Assembly (NCBI RefSeq): GCF_001639105.2
Contig: NZ_CP028904.1
Location: 81,770-140,988, forward strand
Length of the DNA stretch: 59,219 bases
Direction: 5' to 3'
Source of the DNA: Azospirillum humicireducens
GTDB taxonomy: Bacteria; Pseudomonadota; Alphaproteobacteria; Azospirillales; Azospirillaceae
Position numbers and translations under genes: made by a program. Below, piece after piece: positions 8,049 to 15,697 of this stretch. Below the pieces are notes generated by a model, which did no database searches, was not told the DNA's origin, and was given only the letters and a program-made list of their open reading frames with translations. Every line of letters begins with the position of its first letter. The first letter of the stretch is position 1.

Positions 8049-8735
8049 GTGGATCAGGCACGGTCAGCCGCCAGAGTTGACCACGTCATCTCGGTGATCC
8101 TGGTGGAGGACGACGCCCCGACCCGGGAATTCCTGGCTGCGTCGCTGGCTGCGGGCGACGGCATCCTTTTGCAGGCTTCCGTCGGGACGTTGGGGGAGGC
8201 GCGCACCGTTTTGGAGCGCTGCCGTCCGAGCGTGTTGGTGACCGATCTGAAGCTGCCCGACGGTCATGGCAGCGAATTGATCCGCGAGGTGCGGCAACGG
8301 ATGCCGGAGACGGAGATCATGGTGATCTCCGTCCTTGGGGACGAGCTGTCGGTGATGCAGGCGGTGCGGGCCGGCGCCTCCGGCTATATTTTGAAGGACG
8401 CGCGGCCGATCGACCTGATCGCGGCGGTGCATGACCTGATCAATGGCCGGTCCCCGATCTCCGCATCCATCGCCCGCCATATCATCCGCCAGACCCAGGC
8501 CGCGCCGCCCGCCAAGGCGGAGGAAACGCCGCCCGCCCTTACCCCGCGGGAAATGGACATCCTGTGGGGCATCGCCAAAGGCTTCACCTACAACGACATC
8601 GCGGCGCGTCTGGGGATCAGCCGACAGACGGTTCCCAGCCATATCAAGAACATTTACCGAAAACTTGAGGTTAACTCCCGAAGCGAAGCGGTCTACACTG
8701 CGGTGGAGCGGAGAATCATCAAGCTGTCGGACTGA
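8049..8735 (+). CDS. NarL/FixJ-type response regulator
   Basis: A 228-residue response regulator. Receiver domain residues 14-130 include acidic residues E20-D22, phospho-acceptor D66 (VLVTDLKLPDG), S94 and K116 (YILKDA). A LuxR-type helix-turn-helix covers about 163-225 (LTPREMDILWGIAKGFTYNDIAARLGIS). The start is a GTG at 8049. The histidine kinase begins five bases after its stop, and the double-glycine protein and NHLM exporter follow in the same direction, so it is the natural candidate regulator of that export locus. Confidence 0.93.
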   Translation: MDQARSAARVDHVISVILVEDDAPTREFLAASLAAGDGILLQASVGTLGEARTVLERCRPSVLVTDLKLPDGHGSELIREVRQRMPETEIMVISVLGDELSVMQAVRAGASGYILKDARPIDLIAAVHDLINGRSPISASIARHIIRQTQAAPPAKAEETPPALTPREMDILWGIAKGFTYNDIAARLGISRQTVPSHIKNIYRKLEVNSRSEAVYTAVERRIIKLSD

Positions 8736-8740
8736 TACCA

Positions 8741-10759
8741 GTGAGCCAACACATCGCCGGATTGCCGGCGTCCGGTCCGAGCTTGCCGATCCGCCTGCGG
8801 GCATGGCTGAAGGGCCGCGGCCCGCTGCTGGTTGTCTATTACGGATTGGCCATCCTTTTCGGTCTCGTCCTGGTGATGGCGACGCCGTCCACGCCGAGCG
8901 GCGTTCAGCCCATCGCGGAGGCGCGCTTCGCCCCGTCGGCCGCGGGTCGTCCGATGGACAATCCTCCGCTCGAAGCGATGCCGCCCGACGCGGCCACCGT
9001 GCCGCTTCCTTACCGCTGCAAGGCGGTTCCCCATCCCGTCGGCTGCTTCGGCCTCTTCCAACTGACCTTCCGCTACACCGCCAGCCAGGATGAACCCTGG
9101 TCCATCCATGTGCCGATCCTGTCCGGTCGCATCACGCTGTGGGTGAACGGAGCGCTGCTGGCCGACAGCCAGACCATCCAGTCGGACGCGGTCGTCAACC
9201 AGGCGATTCCGCTGATCCAGCGGGTGCCCACGCCGCTGCTGAGGGAGGGAGAGAACCGGATCGACATCCGCATGGAGGCTTGGAGCCAGTCCGGCGGTTT
9301 TCTCGACATGGTGCTGGTCGGTCCGGACCGCTTGCTGCGTTCGGCTTATGGCGAGCGTGAATGGATGATGGTCACGCTGCCGCGCCTGCTGGTCGCATGG
9401 CAGGCCGCCTTGTGCCTGTCCCTGCTGATCGTATGGATCGGTCACCGTGATGAGCCGATCCATCTGGTGATGAGCCTGATTCTCGGGCTGGGGGTGCTCC
9501 AGGGCCTGCCGATGTTCAGCATCGAACCGAACGGGTTTGAAAGGCTGTTCCGCGTCGTCAATTTTGCCGGCCAGTGGCAGGGAGCGCTTCTGCCCTTCGT
9601 GATGTGCCGTCTGGTCGGCCGTGAACTGGCCGTTCCCATCCGGTTTCTGCTGGCGGTTCCGGCGGTGATCGCGGTTGCATTCCTGATCGCCGCCATCGAC
9701 CCGGCAAGGCTGCAGCAATGGTTCGCACTGCTATGGCTGGTGGTCGTCATTCCCTGGGCCGTCGCCATGCTGGGCTGGTCGGCCTGGATCCTGATTTCGG
9801 CGGCGATCAGGCAGAACCATGCCCCTGCCCAGATCGTGCTTGGCAGCCTGATCGTCATCATCATGATGGCCGGCCACGACATCCTGTCGGTGACCGGCGT
9901 TCTCGATCTGCGCGTTCCGTCGATGACACGCTATATGGCGCCGTTGCTGATGACCGTGATCAGCGCGACGCTGATGTGGCGGTTCGCCAAGGCACTGGGC
10001 GAGGTCAGCCGCTTCAACGACGTTCTGCGGCGCGAGGTGGCGACGGCGGAGGCCGAATTGCGGGCAAGCTTCGACCGCGAACAGGCGCAGACCCGCACCG
10101 CGGCGCTCGAAAGCGAACGGCTGCGCCTGACCCGTGATCTGCATGACGGGCTGGCCGGTCAGCTGGTGTCGATCGTGGCCCAATGCGAGCTTCCGCAGCA
10201 CGACTACCGCCGCATCGGTGCGGCGGCCCGGCAGGCTTTGGACGATCTGCGGCTGGTCGTGGCGTCGCTCGACGACGTCGGCAACGACCTGGGCATGATG
10301 CTGGCCCAGTTCTACGACCGCATCGGTCCGCAGCTCCAGGCCCAGGGGATCGAACTCGACTGGCAGATGGCGCCGCTGCCCGACATCGAGGGGCTCAGGT
10401 CGGAACATGCCCTGACCCTGTTCCGAATCCTGCAGGAGGCGGTCACCAATGCGGTGCGCCATTCCGGCTGCCGCCGGGTCGCCATCGTCATGGCGCCTGC
10501 ACCGGGCAGCAACTCCGAAGGCGGTCCCGACGGGGAGGGGCGGTTCGCGGTCCGCATCGTCGTGCGGGATGAAGGCAGGGGAATTCCGGGCGGAACTCCG
10601 GGCGGGATCGCTGCCGCACGTTCCGGCAAGGGGCTGAACAACATGCGCATGCGCGCGGCGTCGCTGGGTGCCGAACTGACCCTGCTCAGCGGATCCGACG
10701 GAACCCAGGTCATCATCGACCTGCCGTTCCTCCTCCCCGGTTTCCGAGACATTCAGTAG
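8741..10759 (+). CDS. Membrane sensor histidine kinase (7TM sensor, HisKA_3)
   Basis: A 672-residue kinase. TM1 lies at about 27-47, then a periplasmic beta-rich domain (48-208, with ITLWVNGALL) and about seven membrane helices (212-413), the layout of 7TMR-DISM receptors. A coiled coil (415-460) leads to a HisKA_3 box with the phospho-acceptor H468 (LTRDLHDGLAGQL), and an HATPase domain with N-box EAVTNAVRHSG, DEGRGIPGG and GKGLNNMRMRA. It starts at GTG 8741, five bases after its response regulator. DISM receptors often sense carbohydrates or small extracellular ligands; the ligand here is unknown. Confidence 0.9.
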   Translation: MSQHIAGLPASGPSLPIRLRAWLKGRGPLLVVYYGLAILFGLVLVMATPSTPSGVQPIAEARFAPSAAGRPMDNPPLEAMPPDAATVPLPYRCKAVPHPVGCFGLFQLTFRYTASQDEPWSIHVPILSGRITLWVNGALLADSQTIQSDAVVNQAIPLIQRVPTPLLREGENRIDIRMEAWSQSGGFLDMVLVGPDRLLRSAYGEREWMMVTLPRLLVAWQAALCLSLLIVWIGHRDEPIHLVMSLILGLGVLQGLPMFSIEPNGFERLFRVVNFAGQWQGALLPFVMCRLVGRELAVPIRFLLAVPAVIAVAFLIAAIDPARLQQWFALLWLVVVIPWAVAMLGWSAWILISAAIRQNHAPAQIVLGSLIVIIMMAGHDILSVTGVLDLRVPSMTRYMAPLLMTVISATLMWRFAKALGEVSRFNDVLRREVATAEAELRASFDREQAQTRTAALESERLRLTRDLHDGLAGQLVSIVAQCELPQHDYRRIGAAARQALDDLRLVVASLDDVGNDLGMMLAQFYDRIGPQLQAQGIELDWQMAPLPDIEGLRSEHALTLFRILQEAVTNAVRHSGCRRVAIVMAPAPGSNSEGGPDGEGRFAVRIVVRDEGRGIPGGTPGGIAAARSGKGLNNMRMRAASLGAELTLLSGSDGTQVIIDLPFLLPGFRDIQ

Positions 10760-10949
10760 AAAATTACCCGATTTTACACCACTGAAACTTGTAAGAAAGC
10801 GGGATTTTCAAGGTCTCCCATAAACATGGGATTACCTCGAACGGATAGCACCCATACAAATGATTTGGCGCGAACTTTGCGCATTTCCCGGCCGCGACGA
10901 ATGCCGGGTCGAATGACTTCCGATCATCCAATAACCAGGGATTGCAATC
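10760..10949 (+). promoter_or_regulatory. AT-rich promoter region of the double-glycine protein gene
   Basis: This 190-base gap is clearly more AT-rich than the flanking genes. It holds an inverted repeat CCCAT-AAAC-ATGGG (10817-10830), a possible response-regulator site about 120 bases before the ATG. No strong sigma70 consensus stands out and the ribosome site (CCAGGGA) is modest. Separate regulated transcription of the export locus from the sensor genes is likely but inferred. Confidence 0.4.
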
Positions 10950-12080
10950 ATGAGCAAGATGCAGGCGGCGATGGTCGAAATCCCCGATGACGAGCTTGTC
11001 GTGGTTGTCGGAGGGACCGGCACGACCAATGCTCAATCGGGTCATGCGCAAGAGGATGAGAACGGGGTCAGCGTCAGTGTCGGTGTCGAGGTTGCCAGCA
11101 CTTCGGGCAGTGTCGGTGTTTCCACCTCCACCAGCCACAACATCGGCGGCGCCACCGTGACGGCCGAGGCCGGGGCCGGCGCAAGCGGATCGGCCGGCGT
11201 CACAATCGGATCGGGCGGCGTGACCGCCACGGCTGAGGGCTTTGCCGGCAGCCAGGGCAGCGTTTCGATTTCGAGCGGGCCGGTGACCGGTACCGTCAGC
11301 TACGAGGCAGGCGTCGGCGGCAGCGCCAGCGTGTCGGTTTCCGTCACCGGGGTGGAGGCATCCGCCTCCGGCTCGGTCGGCGTGTCGATGACCACCGAGG
11401 TTTCGGCCGGCGGAAATGTCGGCAACGGCGTCACGGTCGAGGGTACGGCCAGCCAGACCATCGCAATCGGCGCCGGCGGCGAGGCAACCGCCTCCATCGG
11501 AGCTGGCGGCGTCAATGCCGGGGCCAGCGGCTATGCCGGCATCTATCAGGAAGTCTCGGCTTCCGTCACCGTTGGTGACAACAATGTCAGCGGCACCGGA
11601 CAGGTGGGCTACATCAGCGGCGGGTCGGTCGGTGGCGGCACCGAGGTCACGGCCGGCTATTCCGACGGCCATGTCACCATCGGAACCGGCGTCAGCGTCG
11701 CGGTCGGCATCGGCGGCGTCTCGCTGAGCAGCGAGGTCTCCGTCAACACCGCTCCGCTCGAACATGCCGGCGCCCAGGCCGTGAGCGCGACGGGTGCGGG
11801 GGTCACCGATGCGGCGCACTCAGTGGCCAGCAGCGCGCAGAGCACCGCCGGCACGGTCAGCAGCACGGGCCAGTCGGTCGTCACCGCTGCGACCCCGGCG
11901 GTGACTGACGCGGCGCACACGGTGTCCAACACCGCCCAGAGCACCGCCAACACGGTCAGCAACACCGCGCAGTCGGTGACGCACGATGTGTCCAACACGG
12001 CGCAGAACACCGTCAACAGCGTGGCAAACACGGCCAAGAGCGTCACCAATTCCTTCAAGAGGAAGATGAAGAAGTGGTGA
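10950..12080 (+). CDS. Large low-complexity protein with double-glycine leader, putative NHLM cargo
   Basis: A 376-residue protein I do not recognise. Residues 1-22 form a double-glycine leader (EIPDDELVVVVGG, predicted cleavage after G22), the signal read by C39 peptidase transporters. Residues about 36-260 are Gly/Ser/Val/Ala/Thr-rich with recurring strand-like units such as SGSVGVS, GSVSIS and GSASVSVS, suggesting a beta solenoid or amyloid-like fold. Residues about 270-368 switch to amphipathic Ala/Ser/Thr/Asn/Val-rich repeats, including four 11-residue units (325-368), and the tail is basic (FKRKMKKW). There is no cysteine, so lanthionine or thiazole chemistry is impossible at Cys. The exporter genes follow directly, so it is most likely the secreted substrate. 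Role unknown: surface fibre, matrix, adhesin or toxin. Confidence 0.8.
   Translation: MSKMQAAMVEIPDDELVVVVGGTGTTNAQSGHAQEDENGVSVSVGVEVASTSGSVGVSTSTSHNIGGATVTAEAGAGASGSAGVTIGSGGVTATAEGFAGSQGSVSISSGPVTGTVSYEAGVGGSASVSVSVTGVEASASGSVGVSMTTEVSAGGNVGNGVTVEGTASQTIAIGAGGEATASIGAGGVNAGASGYAGIYQEVSASVTVGDNNVSGTGQVGYISGGSVGGGTEVTAGYSDGHVTIGTGVSVAVGIGGVSLSSEVSVNTAPLEHAGAQAVSATGAGVTDAAHSVASSAQSTAGTVSSTGQSVVTAATPAVTDAAHTVSNTAQSTANTVSNTAQSVTHDVSNTAQNTVNSVANTAKSVTNSFKRKMKKW
11922..12053 (+). repeat. Four tandem 33-bp units encoding 11-residue repeats
   Basis: Four consecutive in-frame 33-base units encode VSNTAQSTANT, VSNTAQSVTHD, VSNTAQNTVNS and VANTAKSVTNS. The 11-residue period with small and polar residues matches amphipathic helices of the LEA or apolipoprotein kind. 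A less regular version (VTDAAHSVASS and related) precedes it from about 11808. Confidence 0.8.
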
Positions 12081-12114
12081 TACCGGTCGGGGCGGTAGCG
12101 GACGGCAGAGCGGC

Positions 12115-13539
12115 ATGAGCGACAGCGCGACGACGGAACGACCGGGGACGGCGCCGTCGCCGGCCGGCGGCAATCCGGCTGGGTCGGGGGACAAAGGCGG
12201 CAAGGCGAGCTTCCGTGCCGAAGCGGCTGCCGCCGCCACCTCCGTTTCCCAGGTGGACGATGCCCTGGAGGTGGTGCGACCGCCGGTTCTGGCCTTCTGC
12301 GTCACGCTGGCGTTGCTGGTCGTCGGGGTCGCCGTCTGGGCGTCCCTCACCGATGTGCCGATCAAGGTCACCGGTCAGGGCATCCTGGTCAGCCCGGCCG
12401 GCGTCATCGACGTGGTGTCGGAATCCAGCGGCCGGATCAACGACATCCGCTTCAAGCCGGGCGACGTGATCCGCGTGGGCGATGTCGTGGCGCTGGTCGA
12501 CCAGAGCGAGCAGAAGCTGCGGCTGGCCGAGGCCGAGGGCGAGTTGCAGGATGCCCTTGCCGCCCGCGACGACATGCGGCGTTTCCAGGAGCGCGACCTG
12601 CAAGCCGACGAGATCTGGCGGCAGGCGCGCGAGCAGGCGGTCAACGGCAACATCGCCTCGCTGCAGGAACGTCAGCGCATGATGACCGAGCGCGAGGAGT
12701 TGGTCCGCCAGCTCGCCGACCGCGGTCTCACCACCCGCGACCGCGCGATCTCAGCCAAGATCGAGCTGTTCACCATCCGCTCCGACCTGGAGGCCCAGCG
12801 CAACGAGCTTCAGACCATGACGCTCGACGCCGCCCGCCGCCAGACCCAGCGTGAAAAGGACATGCTGGCGGCCGAGCAGCGGGTGGCGACCGCCTCGCGC
12901 GCGGTCGAATCCGCCCGCGACCGCCTGCAGCGCTATGCCGCCGTCCTGTCGCCCTATGGCGGGCGCGTGGTGGAGGCGAAGGCGAACATCGGACAGGTGG
13001 TGTCGAGCGGCGCCCCCATCGTCAGCGTCGAACGCGACGGCGCCCTGCCCGGACAGGGCAGCGATCTGGTGGCGTTGGTCTATGTCGGGGCTCAGGACGG
13101 CAAGAAGCTGCGCCACGGCATGGAGGCCGACGTGTCTCCGGCATCGGTCCGCAAGGAGGAGCACGGCCATCTGGTCGGCCGCGTCGACCGCGTGGCAGAC
13201 ACACCCGCCAGCAGTGTCGGCATGCTCCGCACCCTGCAGAACGACGCGCTGGTCGGCGAATTCCAAAAGACGCTGCGCACCCCCTTCGAGATCATGATCC
13301 GGCTGGAGCGCGACCCGGCAGGCGCACTGCGCTGGTCGACCGGCAATCCGCCCAAGTTTTCGATGGATGGCGGCACGCTGGTGTCGGTGGAGATCACGGT
13401 GCAGAAGGTGCGGCTGATCGCGCTGGCTCTGCCGATCCTCCAGCAATGGCTTCGGCTGGACTTGAGCAACGTGGCGGCGGAGCCGGTCCCGGAGCGGGGC
13501 AAGGCTCCCGCCGCCGCGCCGGCCTCCTCCGGGGCCTGA
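12115..13539 (+). CDS. NHLM export system periplasmic adaptor (HlyD-like secretion protein)
   Basis: A 474-residue membrane-fusion protein. A polar Gly/Ala-rich N-terminus is followed by one TM helix (about 57-80), a lipoyl/barrel-sandwich half (VTGQGILVSPAGVIDVVSESSGRI and FKPGDVIRVGDVVALV), a long coiled coil (about 135-275) and the second barrel half (SPYGGRVVEAKANIGQVVSSGAPIV). This is the NHLM bacteriocin-system secretion protein architecture, bridging the inner-membrane transporter to the envelope. It lies 34 bases after the cargo gene and one base before the peptidase transporter. No TolC-like gene is nearby. Confidence 0.9.
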   Translation: MSDSATTERPGTAPSPAGGNPAGSGDKGGKASFRAEAAAAATSVSQVDDALEVVRPPVLAFCVTLALLVVGVAVWASLTDVPIKVTGQGILVSPAGVIDVVSESSGRINDIRFKPGDVIRVGDVVALVDQSEQKLRLAEAEGELQDALAARDDMRRFQERDLQADEIWRQAREQAVNGNIASLQERQRMMTEREELVRQLADRGLTTRDRAISAKIELFTIRSDLEAQRNELQTMTLDAARRQTQREKDMLAAEQRVATASRAVESARDRLQRYAAVLSPYGGRVVEAKANIGQVVSSGAPIVSVERDGALPGQGSDLVALVYVGAQDGKKLRHGMEADVSPASVRKEEHGHLVGRVDRVADTPASSVGMLRTLQNDALVGEFQKTLRTPFEIMIRLERDPAGALRWSTGNPPKFSMDGGTLVSVEITVQKVRLIALALPILQQWLRLDLSNVAAEPVPERGKAPAAAPASSGA

Positions 13540-13540
13540 G

Positions 13541-15682
13541 ATGCGCACCCCGTCGATCCTGCAGATCGAGGCGGCGGAATGCGGAGCCGCGGCGCTCGGC
13601 ATCGTTGCTGCCCATTACGGCCGCTGGCTGACGCTGGAGGATTTGCGCGAGCGGTGCGGCATTTCCCGCGACGGCAGCCGCGCCGCCAATCTGGTCCAGG
13701 CTGCCCGTGAGCTGGGCTTGCAGGCCCGCGGTGTGCGCACCGAGCCGGAAGGGCTGCACGAACAATCGGGACCTATGATCCTGCATTGGGGAATGGACCA
13801 TTTCCTGGTGCTGGAAGGACGGCGCGGGCGCTGGTGGTACCTGAACGACCCGGCGCGTGGCCGCCGCCGCGTCGACGATGCCGAATTCCGCCGCCAGTTC
13901 ACCGGCATCGCCCTGCTGATGGCGCCGGGACCGGAGTTCCGCAAGGGCGGCTCCGCCCCCAGCGCGTTGCGCGGCCTCGCCCGCCGGCTGCGCAAATCCT
14001 GGGGCGCGGTGTGGTTCGCCGCGGCGATCAGCCTGCTGCTGGCGATCCCCGGCATGCTGTTCCCCGCCTTCCGCCAGATCTTCATGGACAGCGTCCTGGT
14101 TGGTGGTCTGGCCGACTGGATGACGCCGCTGATCGGCGCCATGCTGACGGTCAGCATCGTCACCCTCACCTTCACCTGGCTGCAGAAGAGCGTGCTGCAC
14201 CGGCTGGAGACCCGTCTGGCCCTGCTCGGCGGCATCGGCTTCATGGAGAGGGTGCTGCGGCTGCCGATGGGCTTCTTCGGCCAGCGCGGGCCGGCGGCGG
14301 TCGCCGACCGCATCATGCAGAGCGACCGGCTGGCCGAACTGTTGGCCGGGGAGATCGGCGGCTGCCTGTTCGCCATTCTGACCGCACTGACCTATCTGGC
14401 GGCGATGGCCTTCTACCAGCCGGGTCTGGCGCTGGTCGCCGTGATTGCCGCTGCCAGCCTTGCGCTGGCGCTGGCCCTGCTGTCGCGCCAGTTGGAGGAG
14501 GGGCAGCAGCGTCTGCTGAACGAGTCGGCGCAGGAAGGCGCCGATGCCAAGCAGGGGCTGCGCATGATCGAGACCTACCGCGCCGCCGGGGCGGAACGGC
14601 TGCTGTTCGAGCGGCTGGTGGCCCGCCATGCCCGCGTGCTGAACATCCGCCAGTCGCTGATGCTGCGCCGCGCCGTTCTGCGGCTGCTGCCGGCCTTTGT
14701 CGGCGGGGCGGCGTCGGCCGCGGTGGTCACCATCGGCGGCGGCATCGTCGCCGAGGGCGGCATGACCATCGGCGCCATGATGGGCTTCCTGGTGCTGCTG
14801 TCGGCTTTCCTGGCGCCGGTGTCGCGCCTCGTCCAGCTCGGTGCCCGCATCCAGGAGGCGCGGTCCTATCTGCGCCTGCTCGACGACACCATGCAGCATC
14901 CCATCGCCGAGGAGTTCCGGCAGACCCAGCCGCAGCAGGCTCCCGCCGTGCTGCGCCGGCTGACCGGGCGGATCGAACTGCGCGACGTGACCTTCGGCCA
15001 TTCGCGTCGGGCGCCTCCGCTGATCCGCGGCCTGTCGCTGACCATCGAGCCGGGCGAGCGGGTCGGAGTGGTCGGCGGCTCAGGCTCCGGCAAGTCGACG
15101 CTGGCCCTGCTGACCGCCGGCCTCTACGAGCCCTGGTCGGGCGAGGTGCTGCTCGACGGCAAACCGCTGCGCGACGTTCAGCGCCGGGTGCTGCGGCAGA
15201 GCGTGCAGGTCGTCGATCAGAACGTGACCCTGTTCGAAGGCACCGTGCGCGACAACATCGCCCTGTGGGATCCGACCGTGTCGGACGAGCGGCTGTTCGC
15301 CGCCGCCCGCGATGCGGTGATCCACGACATCATCATCGACCGCCGCGACGGCTACGCCTCCATGGTCAGCGAAGGCGGCGCCAACCTGTCCGGCGGCCAG
15401 CGCGCCCGCATCGAGATCGCGCGCGCCCTGGTGCAGAACCCGCGCATCCTGGTGATGGACGAGGCGACCGCCGCCCTGGACGACCACACCCAGGCGCAAC
15501 TGCTGTCCAACCTGCGCCGCCGGGGATCCACCATGCTGGTGATCGCACACCGACTGACGGCGATCCGCGACTGCGACCGGGTCCTGGTGATGCAGAGCGG
15601 CGAGATCGTCGAGTCCGGCCCGCCGGCCGAACTGGCGCGCCGCGCGGGTGCCTTTTCCACGCTGATGCTGAGCATGGCCTGA
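13541..15682 (+). CDS. NHLM-family ABC transporter with C39 peptidase domain
   Basis: A 713-residue peptidase/permease/ATPase. The N-terminal C39 protease has oxyanion Q8, nucleophile C14 (AECGAAALG), H87 (MDHFLVLEG) and D103 (NDPARG), all intact, so it should cut double-glycine leaders. About residues 150-430 form the six-helix permease. The C-terminal ATPase has Walker A GGSGSGKST (near 511), signature LSGGQRARIEIARAL (near 616), Walker B ILVMDEATAALD and the H-loop VIAHR. It starts one base after the HlyD-like gene. Substrate assignment to the double-glycine protein at 10950 rests on adjacency and the matching leader. Confidence 0.94.
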   Translation: MRTPSILQIEAAECGAAALGIVAAHYGRWLTLEDLRERCGISRDGSRAANLVQAARELGLQARGVRTEPEGLHEQSGPMILHWGMDHFLVLEGRRGRWWYLNDPARGRRRVDDAEFRRQFTGIALLMAPGPEFRKGGSAPSALRGLARRLRKSWGAVWFAAAISLLLAIPGMLFPAFRQIFMDSVLVGGLADWMTPLIGAMLTVSIVTLTFTWLQKSVLHRLETRLALLGGIGFMERVLRLPMGFFGQRGPAAVADRIMQSDRLAELLAGEIGGCLFAILTALTYLAAMAFYQPGLALVAVIAAASLALALALLSRQLEEGQQRLLNESAQEGADAKQGLRMIETYRAAGAERLLFERLVARHARVLNIRQSLMLRRAVLRLLPAFVGGAASAAVVTIGGGIVAEGGMTIGAMMGFLVLLSAFLAPVSRLVQLGARIQEARSYLRLLDDTMQHPIAEEFRQTQPQQAPAVLRRLTGRIELRDVTFGHSRRAPPLIRGLSLTIEPGERVGVVGGSGSGKSTLALLTAGLYEPWSGEVLLDGKPLRDVQRRVLRQSVQVVDQNVTLFEGTVRDNIALWDPTVSDERLFAAARDAVIHDIIIDRRDGYASMVSEGGANLSGGQRARIEIARALVQNPRILVMDEATAALDDHTQAQLLSNLRRRGSTMLVIAHRLTAIRDCDRVLVMQSGEIVESGPPAELARRAGAFSTLMLSMA

Positions 15683-15697
15683 CCGGATGAGCCGCCG

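Noticed and set aside
10950..12080. Reading the glycine-rich protein as a lanthipeptide or thiazole precursor
   Set aside because: It has no cysteine and no LanM, YcaO or similar gene nearby, so Cys-based modification is excluded.
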